In this document: one piece after another, positions 47,418-60,244 of the stretch
Numbering within the stretch: the first letter of the stretch is position 1
Layout: each line of letters opens with the position of its first letter
Assembly: GCA_946122785.1 (NCBI GenBank)
Contig: CAMGYJ010000008.1
Coordinates: forward strand, 27,429,475 to 27,493,474
DNA: 64,000 nt
Reading direction: 5' to 3'
DNA from: Linum tenue
Taxonomy: Eukaryota; Streptophyta; Magnoliopsida; Malpighiales; Linaceae
The notes under the pieces: model-generated
Told to the model about the DNA's origin: nothing
The model's input: the letters and a program-made list of their open reading frames with translations, nothing else
The model's database searches: none
Program-made: the position numbers and the translations under genes

Positions 47418-49678
47418 ACTCAAGTTAGAAAGACTTACATTTAATGGTAAGTAAACAATGATAAGTAGTGCTTAGTTGCTTACGAGGGAAGATGAGACCT
47501 TACATTGTTTATTAATATGCATCTTAGTTTCATAAATTTTACATCCTTAAAAATCTATGTGCTGAATGGAAACTCATCCAAGTTTGGAGCCATTGTAAAA
47601 TGTAAGTTATGAGGCAAATGAAAAGTCTCAAGCATCCACATACTTGAAAAATAAATCTATATTATCAAACACAAAATCATATCTTGCATCAGAAAAAAGA
47701 AAAAAAAAGTAGTGATTCGATAATCAATAGGAATCAATATGCACACAATATCTAACCAAGAGAAGAGGAAGCAAAAAAAAATACAAATTGTTGTGTATAG
47801 ATTCTGCTCACGATATTTCAAAGTGAAAAATATCATAAAAATTATTAACCAATAAAAGGGAACGGCAAAGGGGAAAATGCATCAATTTGAACCTTAAATG
47901 ATAGAAATTAATATCCTACACATCATATGTAATTAGCTATTTCAGCTCATGAATGAATTAATTATATAGTTTGGTAAAAGAAAATAATTTATAAACTTGA
48001 GAGTTATTTCGTTTGTTGTTAAATCATTTGATGTAAAGTATGAAAGTGCTTCAGAATCGTTATTTTATTCATAATTATTAAAATTGCTATTTTTATTATA
48101 ATGTCTAAGCATGTCTAGGCTAGTTAGGAGATAGACAAATCACAAATGCCCAATGACCGCCGTACACCTAACGTGTTGTTGAACCTCAATAATTATAGCA
48201 AACTTTGAGTGCATCTTATAAATTTGATCACTTCTATTTTGGTATAATTGATTATATCATGAAAGCGATCAATCAAAGAGTCTTTCTTTAAGATTTTGAT
48301 AAGATGTCCCCTACTGCACAATTAGTAAGACTACATTGTAATAAGATAATAATGTATTGAATTTTGAATCGATAGTGCAAAAGATTGTACTAACTCAAGT
48401 AGAGATTTAGCTACTCAGTACTTCATATTCGCATGTAGATAGCTACTTCGAAGTCTCCGAATATTGATTGAGTTTGTTGAACTTTACCTAACGAAGAGTT
48501 CGCATGTAAATCGCAAGATATTATGCTTTTTGGATAAATTGGGAGAATATGTTGGTGACATCAAACCTAAAGTAGTTCCGTTACCCATATCCATTACCCT
48601 ACCCAAAGTAGTTCGGGTTTTACCCATATCCATGCCTACATAAGAAACGGATAGAAAATACCGTGCCCATACCCGTTCGGATTTCGGGTATCCACGGTTA
48701 CCCCTACCCATGATAGGTTCTCTTTATAACTCTAACCAATATGTTAATATTCACACGTATTCTCACGTTACGTAAGAAAAAAATTACGACAATACTTCAC
48801 CGGAATGAAGAAAAGTAATTTAAATAAAAAAATTTCATAAAAATATTCTATTAATATTTGAATTCACTACTGAAGGGTAAGTGGTTACAGTGGATAGATG
48901 GTCAAACCGACAAGAATAACCAGTTCTTTGATTCACTACTGTAGGGTAAATGTTTACAACAAATATATTGCAACCCATAAAAAATAATTGATGGCTTGGG
49001 TTCGCAAATAGAAGTGATTGGTTCCAGGACCCATCCCTCCTGGCCTCTAACGGACTCTACATGAACTGAAGTATTGAAGAGGTGGGCTTCTTATTGGGCT
49101 TTCCAGAATAAGTGATTGGTTTGAGAACCCATCTCTCCTGACCTCTCACATACTGTGATAACTACTTAATAAAAAGGTTGTGAAGGTAGCTAAAAAGTAA
49201 AGTATCAGAATTGAAACCTCAAAGTAAGATCACTATTAGAGTCATAATGGTTCGCTGGTGATGTGATGGAACAATAACTAAAGTTTCAGCTTAGAAAATA
49301 TTTCTGTATTTTAAATAAACATGAAGGCAAATGATTGCAAATTAGACGCAAGTTCCTACACCTTATCGCCTTAACAACCATCCTGTAAAATAGCAGCGAA
49401 CCAATCCAAATAAACAACGTTTCACCATTTTACAGAAAGTTGCGCAAAACAGTTAGAGCTAAGCTATTGCACACTGGGTTATGTAAAACAAACCCAAGAA
49501 ACTAAAAGGAAAAGGTCCAACAATCTGATAATGACAAATAACCGGGGAAAAAGTTTGCTGGAAAAAGTTTGTAGAGCAGAAGAAAGTGAAATCCCTAGCC
49601 AACCACTTCCTACTAAATGTTTGAGTGTGGTTGACATTTAGGAACACAGTCCAGGAATCCATTAAAAGGCTTTCATCC
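47418..49678. other. AT-rich spacer with decayed hAT-like patch
   Basis: No gene recognised. About 48580-48715 repeats 'acccatatcc / cgggtatccacggttaccc' words like subterminal hAT arrays, but no terminal repeats or duplication are evident. Confidence 0.4.
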
Positions 49679-51737
49679 TCAAAAGACAGCAGGAAACATC
49701 TTCATTAAAACCAAATCACAATGAGTGACCATGTGGTTCCACGCTCCAACTTCAACGACAAACTGGTAATACTTTGAATGAATGCAGTTGAGAATGGGGA
49801 TGAAGTTAGTGTCCCAATCGGTATTTGTCTCCGCAACCACATCACCAGCAATGCGTCTCAAATTGACAGAGGGAAAGACAACTTCCAGCTCTTCATTTAC
49901 TTCATTCACGGTGAAATGCACAACACTGAACATAGAGTGAGCTGAAGTTGAAATTCCAATGGCTTTTAGTTTTCCGGTCATGATGTATACCTTCCCCTAA
50001 AACATACACAGGTGTTATTGATGACCAAAATGAAGCAAATGTTGAATTAGGAAATGATAGTGATTTAACGAAATTGGTTTTTATTTCAGTTTGAGCGACG
50101 TACCATATTATTTGGACTGAACTTTATCATATTAAGGTGTGGAACTGTGGTGTGCTTAGACATGGCTATAGCTTCCTCATATAGCACTGGTCCAACGATA
50201 TATCTAGACCAAATCGGGGTCCACTTTCCCTGATAATAAAGGAACCAGAATCACCACTATCAATAGATACTACACAAAATAGAAATTAAAGTTGCAAAGA
50301 TAGCAAATTCTGAAGCTTACTGGTTTAACAAAGGATGCAAGTGAGGGCAGTGGATGTTCATATACATTTTAGTTGCTCGTGAGGAAGAAAATGAATAACC
50401 TCCTAACATCCATTTAACAATAAAAACACAAACACATAAGTACCTAAAATTACAGTGATAAGAGATGTTATTAATTTACAAAACATGATGACCAGAATTG
50501 AAGTGAAAAAATAAATACGGAAGATACTGCTTATCTTATTAACATGTATCTTCAAACAACGTTATACTGTCCCAGATGAGTAAACAGAAAGTTAATTAAT
50601 TATGCTAATTGGATACTAAAATTCTGGTTCGTAAACTACTCCGTATTCAGAACATAGTCATTACCAAACGAAAGAAAGGCCAGCAGCTATTCCATCACGA
50701 AAAAGGTTACAATTCTCAAGGACATGATAACCAAAGGCATACGAATTAGCTACTCTATGGACGCAAACTATGGAAATGTTCATTTGTTCCCACATTACCA
50801 CAAAAAAGGTTAGTATCTTTCTAGTAAGAAAAAGGCAGAAAATTTTCGCACCTTCGTTTTGCTCAATGAATAGTGATGTGAAGACCGCGATATGGCCCAA
50901 AGCTCCGGTGTCAGAAACAACTTCTTTAAAACTTGGTATTGTTGAGTCCGTAAAACAAAAACATAAGCTAGCTCTCCCCAATGCAAAATCAACAGAAGTT
51001 GGTCAGATAGAAATATGAGTTGTTTTCAGAATGAGGATAAATAAAATAACCATTTTACGAACTCAGGTAGTAGGAGCGTGATCCGCTTCTTCCGAACCGG
51101 TAAACATGGGTAGAGAACCTGAACAGGTTGACATCCAAAAATGGTTCCAACCAAATCTAGAAAAAGCAAACCAAAAAACCGTGGGTTAAGATGTGGGGTG
51201 TAACGAAAATGCATTTATTTGAGTCTGCTATTGGTTTAAAACTCATACCCGGCAGATAAGCTTGATTCTCACATGCATAAGGGATGTCCCTGACAACAAG
51301 GAAAATGAAACTGAATTTCTCAATATCACCCGTGTCCTCCATGACATACAACAAGGTATCCGCATGAAACGACAAACGAATATCAGACATAGCCACTCGA
51401 TGAATAGAGTTGTTCTCTTCGATGTCAAACAACATTACTCCATAAACACGGCCCTCATGAAGACTTGACAGAAATCGATTTAAATATGGTCTCCGAATGA
51501 TGGCTTCAACCAACCGATCCTGCATAATCAAGGAAAATGAATTCATCTTTGGACAACTGTTACTGAGAAAGATTCCAGAAGGAATAATACACTGACCTGT
51601 TTGTCAATGAATAAGAGATTATCTTGTTGAAGTGAATTCCTCGTATGATGTAACTTCCCCCATAACCTCAGCAGACGCAGCCGCAGCACCCACGTTTCGT
51701 CCTGCACATGAAGAACATAAACAACATGACCAGACAT
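49679..51737 (-). CDS. RPA1/DUF223-like OB-fold protein, copy A
   Basis: Seven exons reconstructed against copy C: 51737-51597, 51519-51249, 51156-51063, 50973-50852, 50375-50321, 50229-50104, 49996-49679. About 375 codons. Exons 1-2 form a first OB-like domain (VLRLRLLRLWGKLHHTRNSL ... GRVYGVMLFDIEENNSIHRV). Exons 3-5 form a second (SLFIEQNEG joining ATKMYMNIHCPHLHP), and the last exon is a conserved C-terminal block (AGDVVAETNTDWDTNFIPIL, FVVEVGAWNHM). This is the layout of plant RPA70-like single-stranded DNA-binding proteins. Exon 6 is one base shorter than in copy C (126 against 127), so the join shifts frame unless splicing differs. It could be functional, recently dead, or contain a sequence error. 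Confidence 0.65.
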
Positions 51738-51739
51738 GC

Positions 51740-53620
51740 TTGTGAGATTGGATTGCCAAAGCGATTGACCAGTTTTGAGTTTTGGAATGGAGGCATGATG
51801 TCTACGTGAGGTATTTTTTGAAAGTAACCTCAACGAATTTTCAGGTAAAAAGAAATCAGGGGGTGGTTAGCTAGCCATCCGTGCGAGAATCAGGGGTAGT
51901 GGGGTAGTGCCTAAAAAATAGTAAAGGTAAGTTCATGGAATTATTTTCGATAATCTGAAATTATAAAAATAAAACTTAAGCAAAATGGTTTAAAAACTGC
52001 AGCAATGACCCAACCTAGAAAAATTGCATGACCCGTGCAAGACGGGGTAAAGTTTTTTTGTTTTTCTTTTTGGAAATGGAGCACAAAGCGGCGGTCCAAT
52101 CCTTAACTATTGGTCCATCTCGGAGTTTCGACCCCTGGTCTATCAAATACAACAATTAACTCAACATAGAACAGGGGATATCAAAGACATGAGAGAAGGG
52201 GTAAATTTCTATAAAGATGCCAAAATTCTAGCGTACATAGTAATTAAAATTCACTTACAACTGCATGTTAGAGAAATTTTTGGAGATTTTGAAAGAAAAT
52301 ACCTTAAATGGCCTAGGTGAAGAAACCCTCGAGGAGGGTGCAAATAGCTCGGGCTTCAGGAACCGAGCTTCTGTTGTTCTACGCCTTGGTGTTGGTGAAT
52401 ACTCCAGCTGAATTGCATCGGGAATTGACACCACAACATCCCAGTAATTTTAGGCTGCTTCTCCGACAGACAGGGTAGGTTACGTATGTGTTAGATGGGG
52501 TTGGAAGTGATTGGCGCTGGTGGAAAGTTGGTGTACCAAGAATTCCTCAAGAATTTCAATGAAAAGATATGAAACTCTTTAGGACGAGCGGATATTGTAG
52601 TGGGAAAAGACAACGATATAGAATGGGGAAATTTGGCCGGTGCGCGACCTCAGAAGGAAGCTGATAAGTTTGCTGGGGATAAGTTGTGGATGAGGATAGT
52701 AGATCCACTCTCCTGGAATAATGAATTCGAGTTTGGGATTTCCCAGCTCCAAATCAATGATGATTGTTGGCGTTAAGGGGAGGAAGAAAGAGGCGACTGT
52801 GTGAGTTGATATTGGGGTTGATTGCAAATTGCGGAGTAGAGCATTTGGAGAACTATTGGGAAGTGGAAATCGACTAAAATGACAAGGGGGCGGCAGCTAT
52901 CCATAGGGTTTCAGTAGATGAGAATGAGGTCTTCCCCATATGGATTGGGCCGATGAAAATGTAAAAGGCTCATAATAACAAAATAGAGACTTTTAAAAAG
53001 GTCTGAACTCTATCACTCGATCGCAACTCATTAAGTTGACCAATTGTCACTTCTTGGATTACACGATTGGTTCAGAGTCTACAAAGTGTGGCGCAGGAAG
53101 TGGCACATTCCTACCAATATGAATTATACACATGTTATAAAATTGTTTGCTAAGCAATCACTTGCCATACAATTCAACTTGGGGGTTTGGGGACTACCTT
53201 TCAGGATGAACCATGTCAGCAGGAGGATCAATGTCGGCATAGTTCCGCGTGGCACTCGAGGAAGACAAATAATATTCGACTGCATAAATTGTAATGCAAG
53301 TCAGTAATTAGATAGGAGTTTCCTATATTGATATAAATGTAGGTACATACTATTCCATTTCCGAACAATTATAGATGTGAGAACCAATGGAACAGAGATT
53401 TTCTGTCCTGGTTTAGCAAAGGGATCCAGCTACGTCATAATTCTCGCCCACAATGAAACCCTTATCGACTAACCTCTACAAAGAATCCAATGGTGGTGGT
53501 GTTAGAAAACAAAACTTACGGAAAGTGAGAGTAACCTAGAAGTTATGACAATTCAATCGGGAAGCTATTATTAAATAAAAATAAGAGGAATGGAAGGGAT
53601 CGTATAGAATGAAAAATGTT
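51740..53620. other. Spacer between RPA-like copies A and B
   Basis: Contains the copy A upstream region and short open frames on both strands (52579-52827 minus, 53044-53307 plus) without recognised domains. On the minus strand at about 53360-53450 the phrase VPLVLTSIIVRKW resembles the RPA-type second-OB motif, so decayed 3' exons of copy B may extend here. Confidence 0.4.
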
Positions 53621-53622
53621 AC

Positions 53623-54298
53623 TCGGGGAGAAAGAGTTTGATATCCTTCCGTGGGGTCTTGTTGGTTGAGGATTTGGGAAGTAGGACATTAGAAAATTGT
53701 TCTAAGTGGCCTCTCACATCTGTAAACCAAAGATAAGAGGATAACATTGTCAGTGTTATTTCAAGAGCAAACCGAGGCGCCGTAATGAGGAGACAAACAA
53801 AGCAAATCTCTAGTGAGGTTATGATATTTCGGGATGTCAACGACTTTGATGAACCGGAACTTGGACGGTGGAGCAGTTGGAATGGGATCAACAGGTTGAA
53901 CAGTAGTGTCTCTGTTGAACTGAATCATTAAAGGGTTTGGAACATGACGGAAATCCTCCTTTGTTGAAGTTACTTTAAATTTCTCCAGCAGGTAGCATTT
54001 TTTATCCTCAAGCTGAGTACCAAATATTTGGACGGAATCTATTGGAACTTGCACCCAAATGTCATTCCCCTGCCATGACACAAAAACCTGATTGAAATCG
54101 AAACCGAGATGCGAAGAACACAAGTGGTAGAAGAGAAGGATTTAAAGATGACGGTACCTCAGAATCTATGAGGATGAAATCCAAAGAAATGACCGTATCC
54201 TTCTTTGCATGGTAGGCAGTCCATTTCCTAGAAACCCGACATTGGAGCTCGAAGGGCTGTTGGGCAGTAGCAAGTTCGGTGATGGAGACCAGCGTCAT
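53623..54298 (-). pseudogene. RPA1/DUF223-like OB-fold gene, copy B (5' half)
   Basis: Three exons are clear: 54298-54158, 54069-53799, 53719-53623 (141, 271 and 97 nt). They encode the best-preserved OB-fold of the three: FELQCRVSRKWTAYHAKKDT, SLDFILIDSEGNDIWVQVP, CYLLEKFKVTSTKEDFRHVP, NPLMIQFNRDTTVQPVD and SKFRFIKVVDI, then RKDIKLFLPE. That series matches the DUF223/RPA70 N-terminal fold closely. Exons equivalent to 4-7 of copies A and C are not found as intact units; a possible exon 4 meets a stop (LVDKGFIVGENYDVAGSLC). It may be a truncated gene or a short expressed variant of about 180 aa. Confidence 0.6.
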
Positions 54299-54299
54299 G

Positions 54300-55383
54300 G
54301 TGGAGCGGTGATGTTGAATTGCATAGGGGTAAGTGGACGGAGATTAATTTATATAATGACTTGGCGTTCGGCAAACGTGGCCGTCACCTCATAGAAGTTC
54401 CACAAATTACGGTGACTGGGCAGTAGAGGTCGTGGCCTCGTGGGGGAGTGGAGAAGGAGCCATCGAAACGGTAGAGTTTCTAGGCAGTGTAGAGTTGAAG
54501 CGTCGCCTCGACAATTGAGAAAGCAGGGATGTTAAGGCCATGGTTGAAGACTAAGCTTGGGTGGGATAGGTAAGTAGGTTTGTGGGCTCCAATTGTTAGG
54601 GCATAATCATTCTAAAATACGTGGGCTGTTCATTAGGCCCAATACAGTTTAAGACAGTTGTGATGGGCCTTCATGTAATGCGACCATGGTTGTCATGCCG
54701 GCGGCATGCCACCTAGTTGAACCTGGTTCAACCTGCGCCAGTCATAAAAACGACATGACATCACCGGTATGATCGACTTACTCATTCTAAGCAAAATTAT
54801 ATCATTTTAATGAATATAATCAATAAAAAAATTATTTTGTTTTTCATTTTGTGAATTTAATAGTTAAAATTTGACGATATTTGTTAGATTGTAACTAAAT
54901 TGTCAAAAAGATGTTTCCTATATGATTAAATACATTGAATATTATTTTTTTCACATATTTTTAAACCGAAATGAACTGGCACACTGGTATAAACCGATTT
55001 GAAAACTTTGACTGCGACCGATTTAAGTAATTAATCTGACAATTTCTTAGATGTGCCCATCGCACAATAAACTGGGGTGAAAATCATATTATGGAATTTT
55101 GTAATCTGGGTTGCGAGAAATACGCAAATTATCTATAAAATACGTACGTATGTTTTACTTACCCACTAAACTAATTTTATGTTCAATAGCAGGCTAATTG
55201 TCATACTATATAAATTGTGCCAAGGACAGATATAGTAATTATGTGCATCAAAGTTTGGCATAGTGAACATAATGTCTCGGTTATAAATAAAATAGTGATT
55301 GAAAATAATTCCCCACTGCAAGATAAACACAATTCTTAAGAAACCATTGCGAAGTAGGACAGCGGATAGGAAGAGGGATATTT
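54300..55383. other. Spacer between RPA-like copies B and C
   Basis: Copy B upstream region, then AT-rich sequence. About 54670-54770 has GC-rich 'catgccggcggcatgcc' and 'ggttcaacctg' palindromes of unknown origin. No gene recognised. Confidence 0.35.
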
Positions 55384-57761
55384 TCAGCAAATTAAATCAC
55401 CAAAGAGTTTCATCAAGATGAAACCACAATGATTGCGCAGATGGTCCCATGGACCTAATTTAACCAAGAACTGGTACGTCTTTCCCTGGATGGAATCAAT
55501 GATACTCTTCAAGTTGTTGTCCCAATAGGTATCATCCCTACCGACCACTTCTGCTGCAATCCATCTGAGACGGGTACAGGGAAACATGGTACGAATCTCA
55601 CAAGTAGTGTCGTTAATGGTCAAGTGCAGAACATAAAGGTTGGTTTGACTTGGCCACGAAAGGGTCAAGTCCGTAACTTCTCCAGCAAGTATATAGGCCT
55701 TCTCCTATGAAAAACAAAAAAGATATCGTCATATGGAATGGGAACAAAGGTGTTACACTGATAGAAACAACTGTGTACAAAATTAAGACAAAAGAAAGGA
55801 TACAATACCATATTGTTATAGTTATATTTCAGAACATTGAGCTCATGCGTCGTAGCAACTTCAGATATTGGCAAAGCTTCGTCGTATGGCAGGTGTGCAA
55901 ATACTTGATCCTCTATATCATGGTGATGGACTTGCCTAATTGAAATAGACATAATTGGTTCGCAAACAATCTTATTAAGTTACCAGACCATACAATCTTA
56001 TAAAGCTTTCAAGTGAAACGACTTACTTGTCTAACAAAGTATGGACGTCAGGACAATGAAGGTTAATATATGTCTTGGTAGCACGTTATAAGGAATAACG
56101 ATTCAAAATGAAAATTGGGTATATTACACAAAGTCCATTTTATTATGGGTCAAACAAAATTTGGGTCATTTTCCTTATCACGCATACTTGTACTCAATTT
56201 TTTAGTTTGCGTCCAAATTGGACCATATGACTATTATGACAACCAATCGAGCTTAATATGCACAATTCAAACCCACTTCAACATATGAGTCCAGTTGGGT
56301 CTAACAAATTATGCATATAAGGCATACAGTTGGGTCATATTACTCAATGGGCTACCAGTTACTATGTCTAAATATGTAAAGCATGCATGACAGGGATCAA
56401 GGTCATTGGCCGAAAGCAAATAATAGGACACATTCCAAATGTAAAATACTTGCGTATATATCGATTACACTTTGACGGCCAGGTTTAAATAATTTTAGAT
56501 TTAGTCCTTCTCCATTGCACAATTTTTTTGTTTTTTTCTCCTTTGTCGGTAACACCAAACTTAGACCCAACAAATGATACCGTGTTTAGTCACTTAAATT
56601 AGATCGACATCCTAACCTAATTGCTTTATGCGCAGGAACCTAATGCAATGGCAAATACATATAGGCCTAACTAAAGGGTCGATCAATCATAGACATAATT
56701 AGGGTAATTAGGATAGCCAAAAATAATGCACCACATGCGTGTCCACATTATATTTAATTAATAACAAATTACTGATGTTTTGTAGTCAATCAATGAAAAC
56801 AACTCAACCCTAAAGATTATCGACTTCAACAAATTTACGGCAACGTTGTAAGGGAAAGATGCCTACCTTGTTCATAATTAATGTATAAGGAGGTGAAGTC
56901 CACAACCTTTCCTAATGCCGCCACATCAGTAATGATATCCTCGAAAGCAGGTATTATTGAATCCCAAAAATAAACATATGCTTTCTCGCCTCTAATAGTA
57001 AATGGAAAAAAAAATACATTCCCTTAGCTAGGCACAAACATTAGTTTTAAAAATGGGATTCACAAAGTCAAGCATAGCCTCACTCAATCAGTTCGAGAGT
57101 AATCCACTTTTTTCGAAGCGGCAAGCTTGAATACAACAATTGGCTTGGTTGACAGCTGGTTACAATGCCTATCAAATCTACACACAAAATCAATCATTAG
57201 ACATAATTCACATTGGATCATAAACAGGACTAAAACCAAAATTCAAGTGCATAACACAAACCCGACAATATTTCCTAGTTCAGATGCGCATACGGAAAGC
57301 CGGCGGGGACCAAGAACCGAAAGCTGACGTCCAGAATGTCAGCTCTCTCGTCCATTAATTCTAACACCGTGCCAGCATGGAGGACAAGTTGGAGAGGGCT
57401 CAAAGACACTTGATGGAGGGCAGGGCTCGATTGTACATCAAAGAAAGTAAGACTGTAAATACACCCTTCATACAGGCTGGGTAGAAATCTCATAACATCA
57501 GGCTGATGAATGAGGGCTTCAATCTCAACACCCTAGAAAATGAACAAAACAAAAAAAACCGAGCTCAGGAGAAGGCCAAGGAGAATATTGTCAACTGAAA
57601 CATGACAAAAATTAACGCACTTGATTATCAAGCATGAGTAGGTTGATGTGTTGTATTGTATCACCCGTTGAGCATATTTCTCCCCACAAGCGCAGCAGTC
57701 GGACGTGAAGGACAACCATCGGGTCAGTTACATGGATGACTGGAAGAGACTCCGCTGCCAT
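55384..57761 (-). pseudogene. RPA1/DUF223-like OB-fold gene, copy C, disabled
   Basis: Seven exons mirror copy A: 57761-57621, 57532-57262, 57177-57084, 56991-56867, 56081-56027, 55935-55809, 55704-55384. Sizes are 141, 271, 94, 125, 55, 127 and 321 nt; the phases close to 377 codons. Key text: VVLHVRLLRLWGEICSTGDT, GCIYSLTFFDVQSSPALHQV, RKKWITLELIEGEKAYVYFW, ATKTYINLHCPDVHTLL, EIRTMFPCTRLRWIAAEVVG, FLVKLGPWDHLRNHCGFIL. Two lesions: an in-frame TAG at 57275-57277 where copy A has CAA, and TG instead of AG at the exon 5 acceptor (56082-56083). By family it would bind single-stranded DNA in the nucleus. As it stands it should not make full-length protein. Confidence 0.7.
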
Positions 57762-58200
57762 TGGATGAAATGCAGACGATTCCTAACAGGTCGGGCCCTC
57801 GGAGAGACTAAGCCGAGAGTTAAAGAGCTTACAGAGAGGACTGAGGACTAGTAATGTGAGAATTCCTAATGAGAATGCAATTTTGGTTCAAAGAGTAATG
57901 GGAAAGCCAAAACCCAATTGTAGTTGTGGCTCGATTTAAAGAAGGATAGCGACATTACTGATTCCAAAAGGGACCACTTCGCATTGAATTTGTGTTTTTC
58001 GTGAGATTGCCCCTGAATCCGATGGTGAGTGCCTCCAAATCCTGGGTAGAAGAGTCATTGATATCTTTCTTTGTCAAAAACCCTAGAATAGAATAATGGT
58101 GGATGGCTATGCTATTGTTTGTTTGTTTGTTAGTGAATTAAAATTTCTTGATTAGGGATAGTAATGACTTTAGTAATTCTTTATCTTGTTTAGGGTTTAG
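57762..58200. other. Spacer between copy C and MULE transposase
   Basis: Upstream region of copy C and leader of the MULE transposase remnant. I looked here for the left MULE terminal repeat and did not find it. Confidence 0.4.
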
Positions 58201-59411
58201 ATGGCTGATTCATACGAGGAGCAAGGTGGCGAGAATGATCCAAACCACGTAGGATCAGAGAATGTTAGCTTTGGTAAGGTTGCTCGTGAAGATGAAGCTG
58301 CATCTGTGGCACGAGATGTGCTCCATATTTACGATTCTGACGATGCAGAAACGTCTGATGATGAGTACCATGAGGCTCGGGCCAATTTACGCGCCTATGG
58401 GGAAATGAGAAGGAGGAAGGTGAAGGCAAGGAGAGATAGTCATGGGGAGGAGGTTGAACAACTAGATGAGTATGAAGAAGATGCTTCTGACAATGGAACA
58501 GAAGATGAAGACCATGAAGAGGGCATTGGAGATGATCCTGAAGAACCTGATCAGGCAGCAGTAAATGATGGTGCACCAGAGCAAGTAGTTGAAATGATGG
58601 TGTAGTCGAAGATAATGGTGCACCTCCAGTTCAAGAACCTAGAAGAGAAGAGTCTCAACACTCTAACTACAGACTGTCAGAGGAATCTGGTCATGTTAGG
58701 GGCAACCTTTCAGACGAGGATGGTGGAGAGCCATTTGGGGATGCTCCACACTACGATCCAGACTATGATCACAAGAAGTTTCAGTTTATTCCAAGGTTGA
58801 AGTTTGAAAGTCCAGAACAGTTCAAGAACGCGGTAGTCTTACATTCTGTTGTTGCTGGTGCTAGCTTGAGATGGGTTAGGAGCACACCATCAAGAAAAGA
58901 GGTGAAATGCAATGACACAAGATGCAAATGGAGGGTGGTGGCTAGTTGGTTTAGGAAGGACCAGTCTTTCATGGTGAGGAAGGTAGGGCTGCACCATTCT
59001 TGTTCACGTAAGATGCGGGTGAATCAAGTTACTGCAGAATGGATTGCATCTGACATGCTTGAGAGGTTTCGCATCAATCCATAGTGGGCTCTAGATCAGA
59101 TCATGGCAGAAGTGAAACTAAAATACAACATGGAAGTGGACAAGAGGAAGTGTTATAGAGCAAAGGTTGCTGCAATTCGAATTCTTAGTGGGTCGTTGAA
59201 GGTTGAGTTTCAGGCAATCAGAAGCTATGTTGCTAAAATGATGAAGAGGGATCGACATGGGAGGTTTGTCTTGGAGGTTCAACCACATCCTTCTGACGAC
59301 AAAGTATATTTCCAGAGGCTGTATGTAGGGTTTTCATGCTTGAGGGATGGGTTTGTGGATGGATGTCGGCCAATGTTTGGCTTTGACGGTTGCTTTTTAT
59401 TGGGGTGCTAA
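58201..59411 (+). pseudogene. MuDR/MULE transposase, N-terminal part, decayed
   Basis: The start MADSYEEQGGENDP leads an acidic N-terminus, then the plant MuDR DNA-binding domain: KFESPEQFKNAVVLHSVVAG, WVRSTPSRKEVKCNDTRCKW, SFMVRKVGLHHSCSRKMRVN, and the linker RKCYRAKVAAIRILSGS. The catalytic domain is cut just as it begins (DGCRPMFGFDGCFLLG), leaving only the first Asp of the DDE triad. A one-base shift near 58597 and a TAG at 59082-59084 also break it. After 59411 sequence passes straight to the 3' side of the GRF gene, so most of the transposase (and its SWIM finger) is deleted. Non-functional. Confidence 0.85.
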
Positions 59412-59680
59412 ATTAGGCTGTGTGAGGAACAAATGCTTGACTCAAATTCGGATTATATTTGCAGTGTATGGAACATATGGTAGTTGCTCCATTCGGATTA
59501 TATATTGTATTGTAGGAACAAATGGTTGTGTAAGGAACAAGTGTTTGGTAGTATATTGCACCTTGTTGTTGTTAGTATTTTGCATCTCAACCACTCCTCA
59601 CTTTTTACAAACACTCCAGCATTAGACAAGTAGAATTGTTATCATTAGACAGGAAAGACAACCATTGCATTAGACAACCA

Positions 59681-60244
59681 TTACATACCAGATCCGTATC
59701 CCCACAAAACAAGAAGGAAAGAGGCATTCACAACTAGAAGAATTGTTAACATAATACGAATAAATCGAACATCATCATTCAATCTCCTTCCTTGGGCTAA
59801 CATAGTCTCACGATCTTTCATCCACACCATCATATCTTGAGCTAGTCTCTTTTTCTCCTTCTTCCTCCTCTCTGCCTTAGACTCAGCGAGGAGCAAACTG
59901 TGCTCAAGTTGGCATATTAGGCTCTCCATAGAACCCTTTCGGTCCTCCATTTCATCCCCAGCCATCTCAACCCACCTAAAAAACCGACAATTTTTCTTCC
60001 CTAGATTTTCACTCTCATTCTGCACTATCCAGATGGTTTAGTTAGTAAATCAAACATCAAAGGAACCGAAATAACTCGAGAATCAATCTATCCTTACCTA
60101 CTTCCAATAAGGACATCCGTAAAATTTCCTGCCTGGGTTAGTCTCGGTACCTGACGTCTTAATCACGGCGGGAACGTTGTGCTTGCAAAGCACCGTCCCA
60201 GACATGCTGACGTTGGTCGCCGAGGAAGAGCCTCGCTGTGACAT
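59681..60244 (-). pseudogene. GRF zinc-finger protein gene in the MULE
   Basis: Exon 1 (ATG 60244 to about 60102) encodes MSQRGSSSATNVSMSGTVLC and the GRF core TETNPGRKFYGCPYW. Exon 2 (60019-59681) continues NESENLGKKNCRFFRWVEMA, a charged coiled coil (about 50 residues) and a C-terminal hydrophobic segment (FIRIMLTILLVVNASFLLVL). The C..H, C, C and NPGR..YGCP pattern is the plant GRF finger, a nucleic-acid-binding module common in transposon-related proteins. The visible donor (AA|GTAGGT) and acceptor (TGCAG|AATGAG) are one base out of phase, so it is probably damaged. It faces the transposase remnant tail to tail. Confidence 0.7.

Noticed and set aside
49679..57761. Helitron as the source of the RPA-like genes
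   Set aside because: Plant Helitrons can encode RPA-like proteins, but no Rep/helicase motifs and no clear 5'-TC / hairpin-CTRR ends were seen, and the tandem copies share a multi-exon structure.
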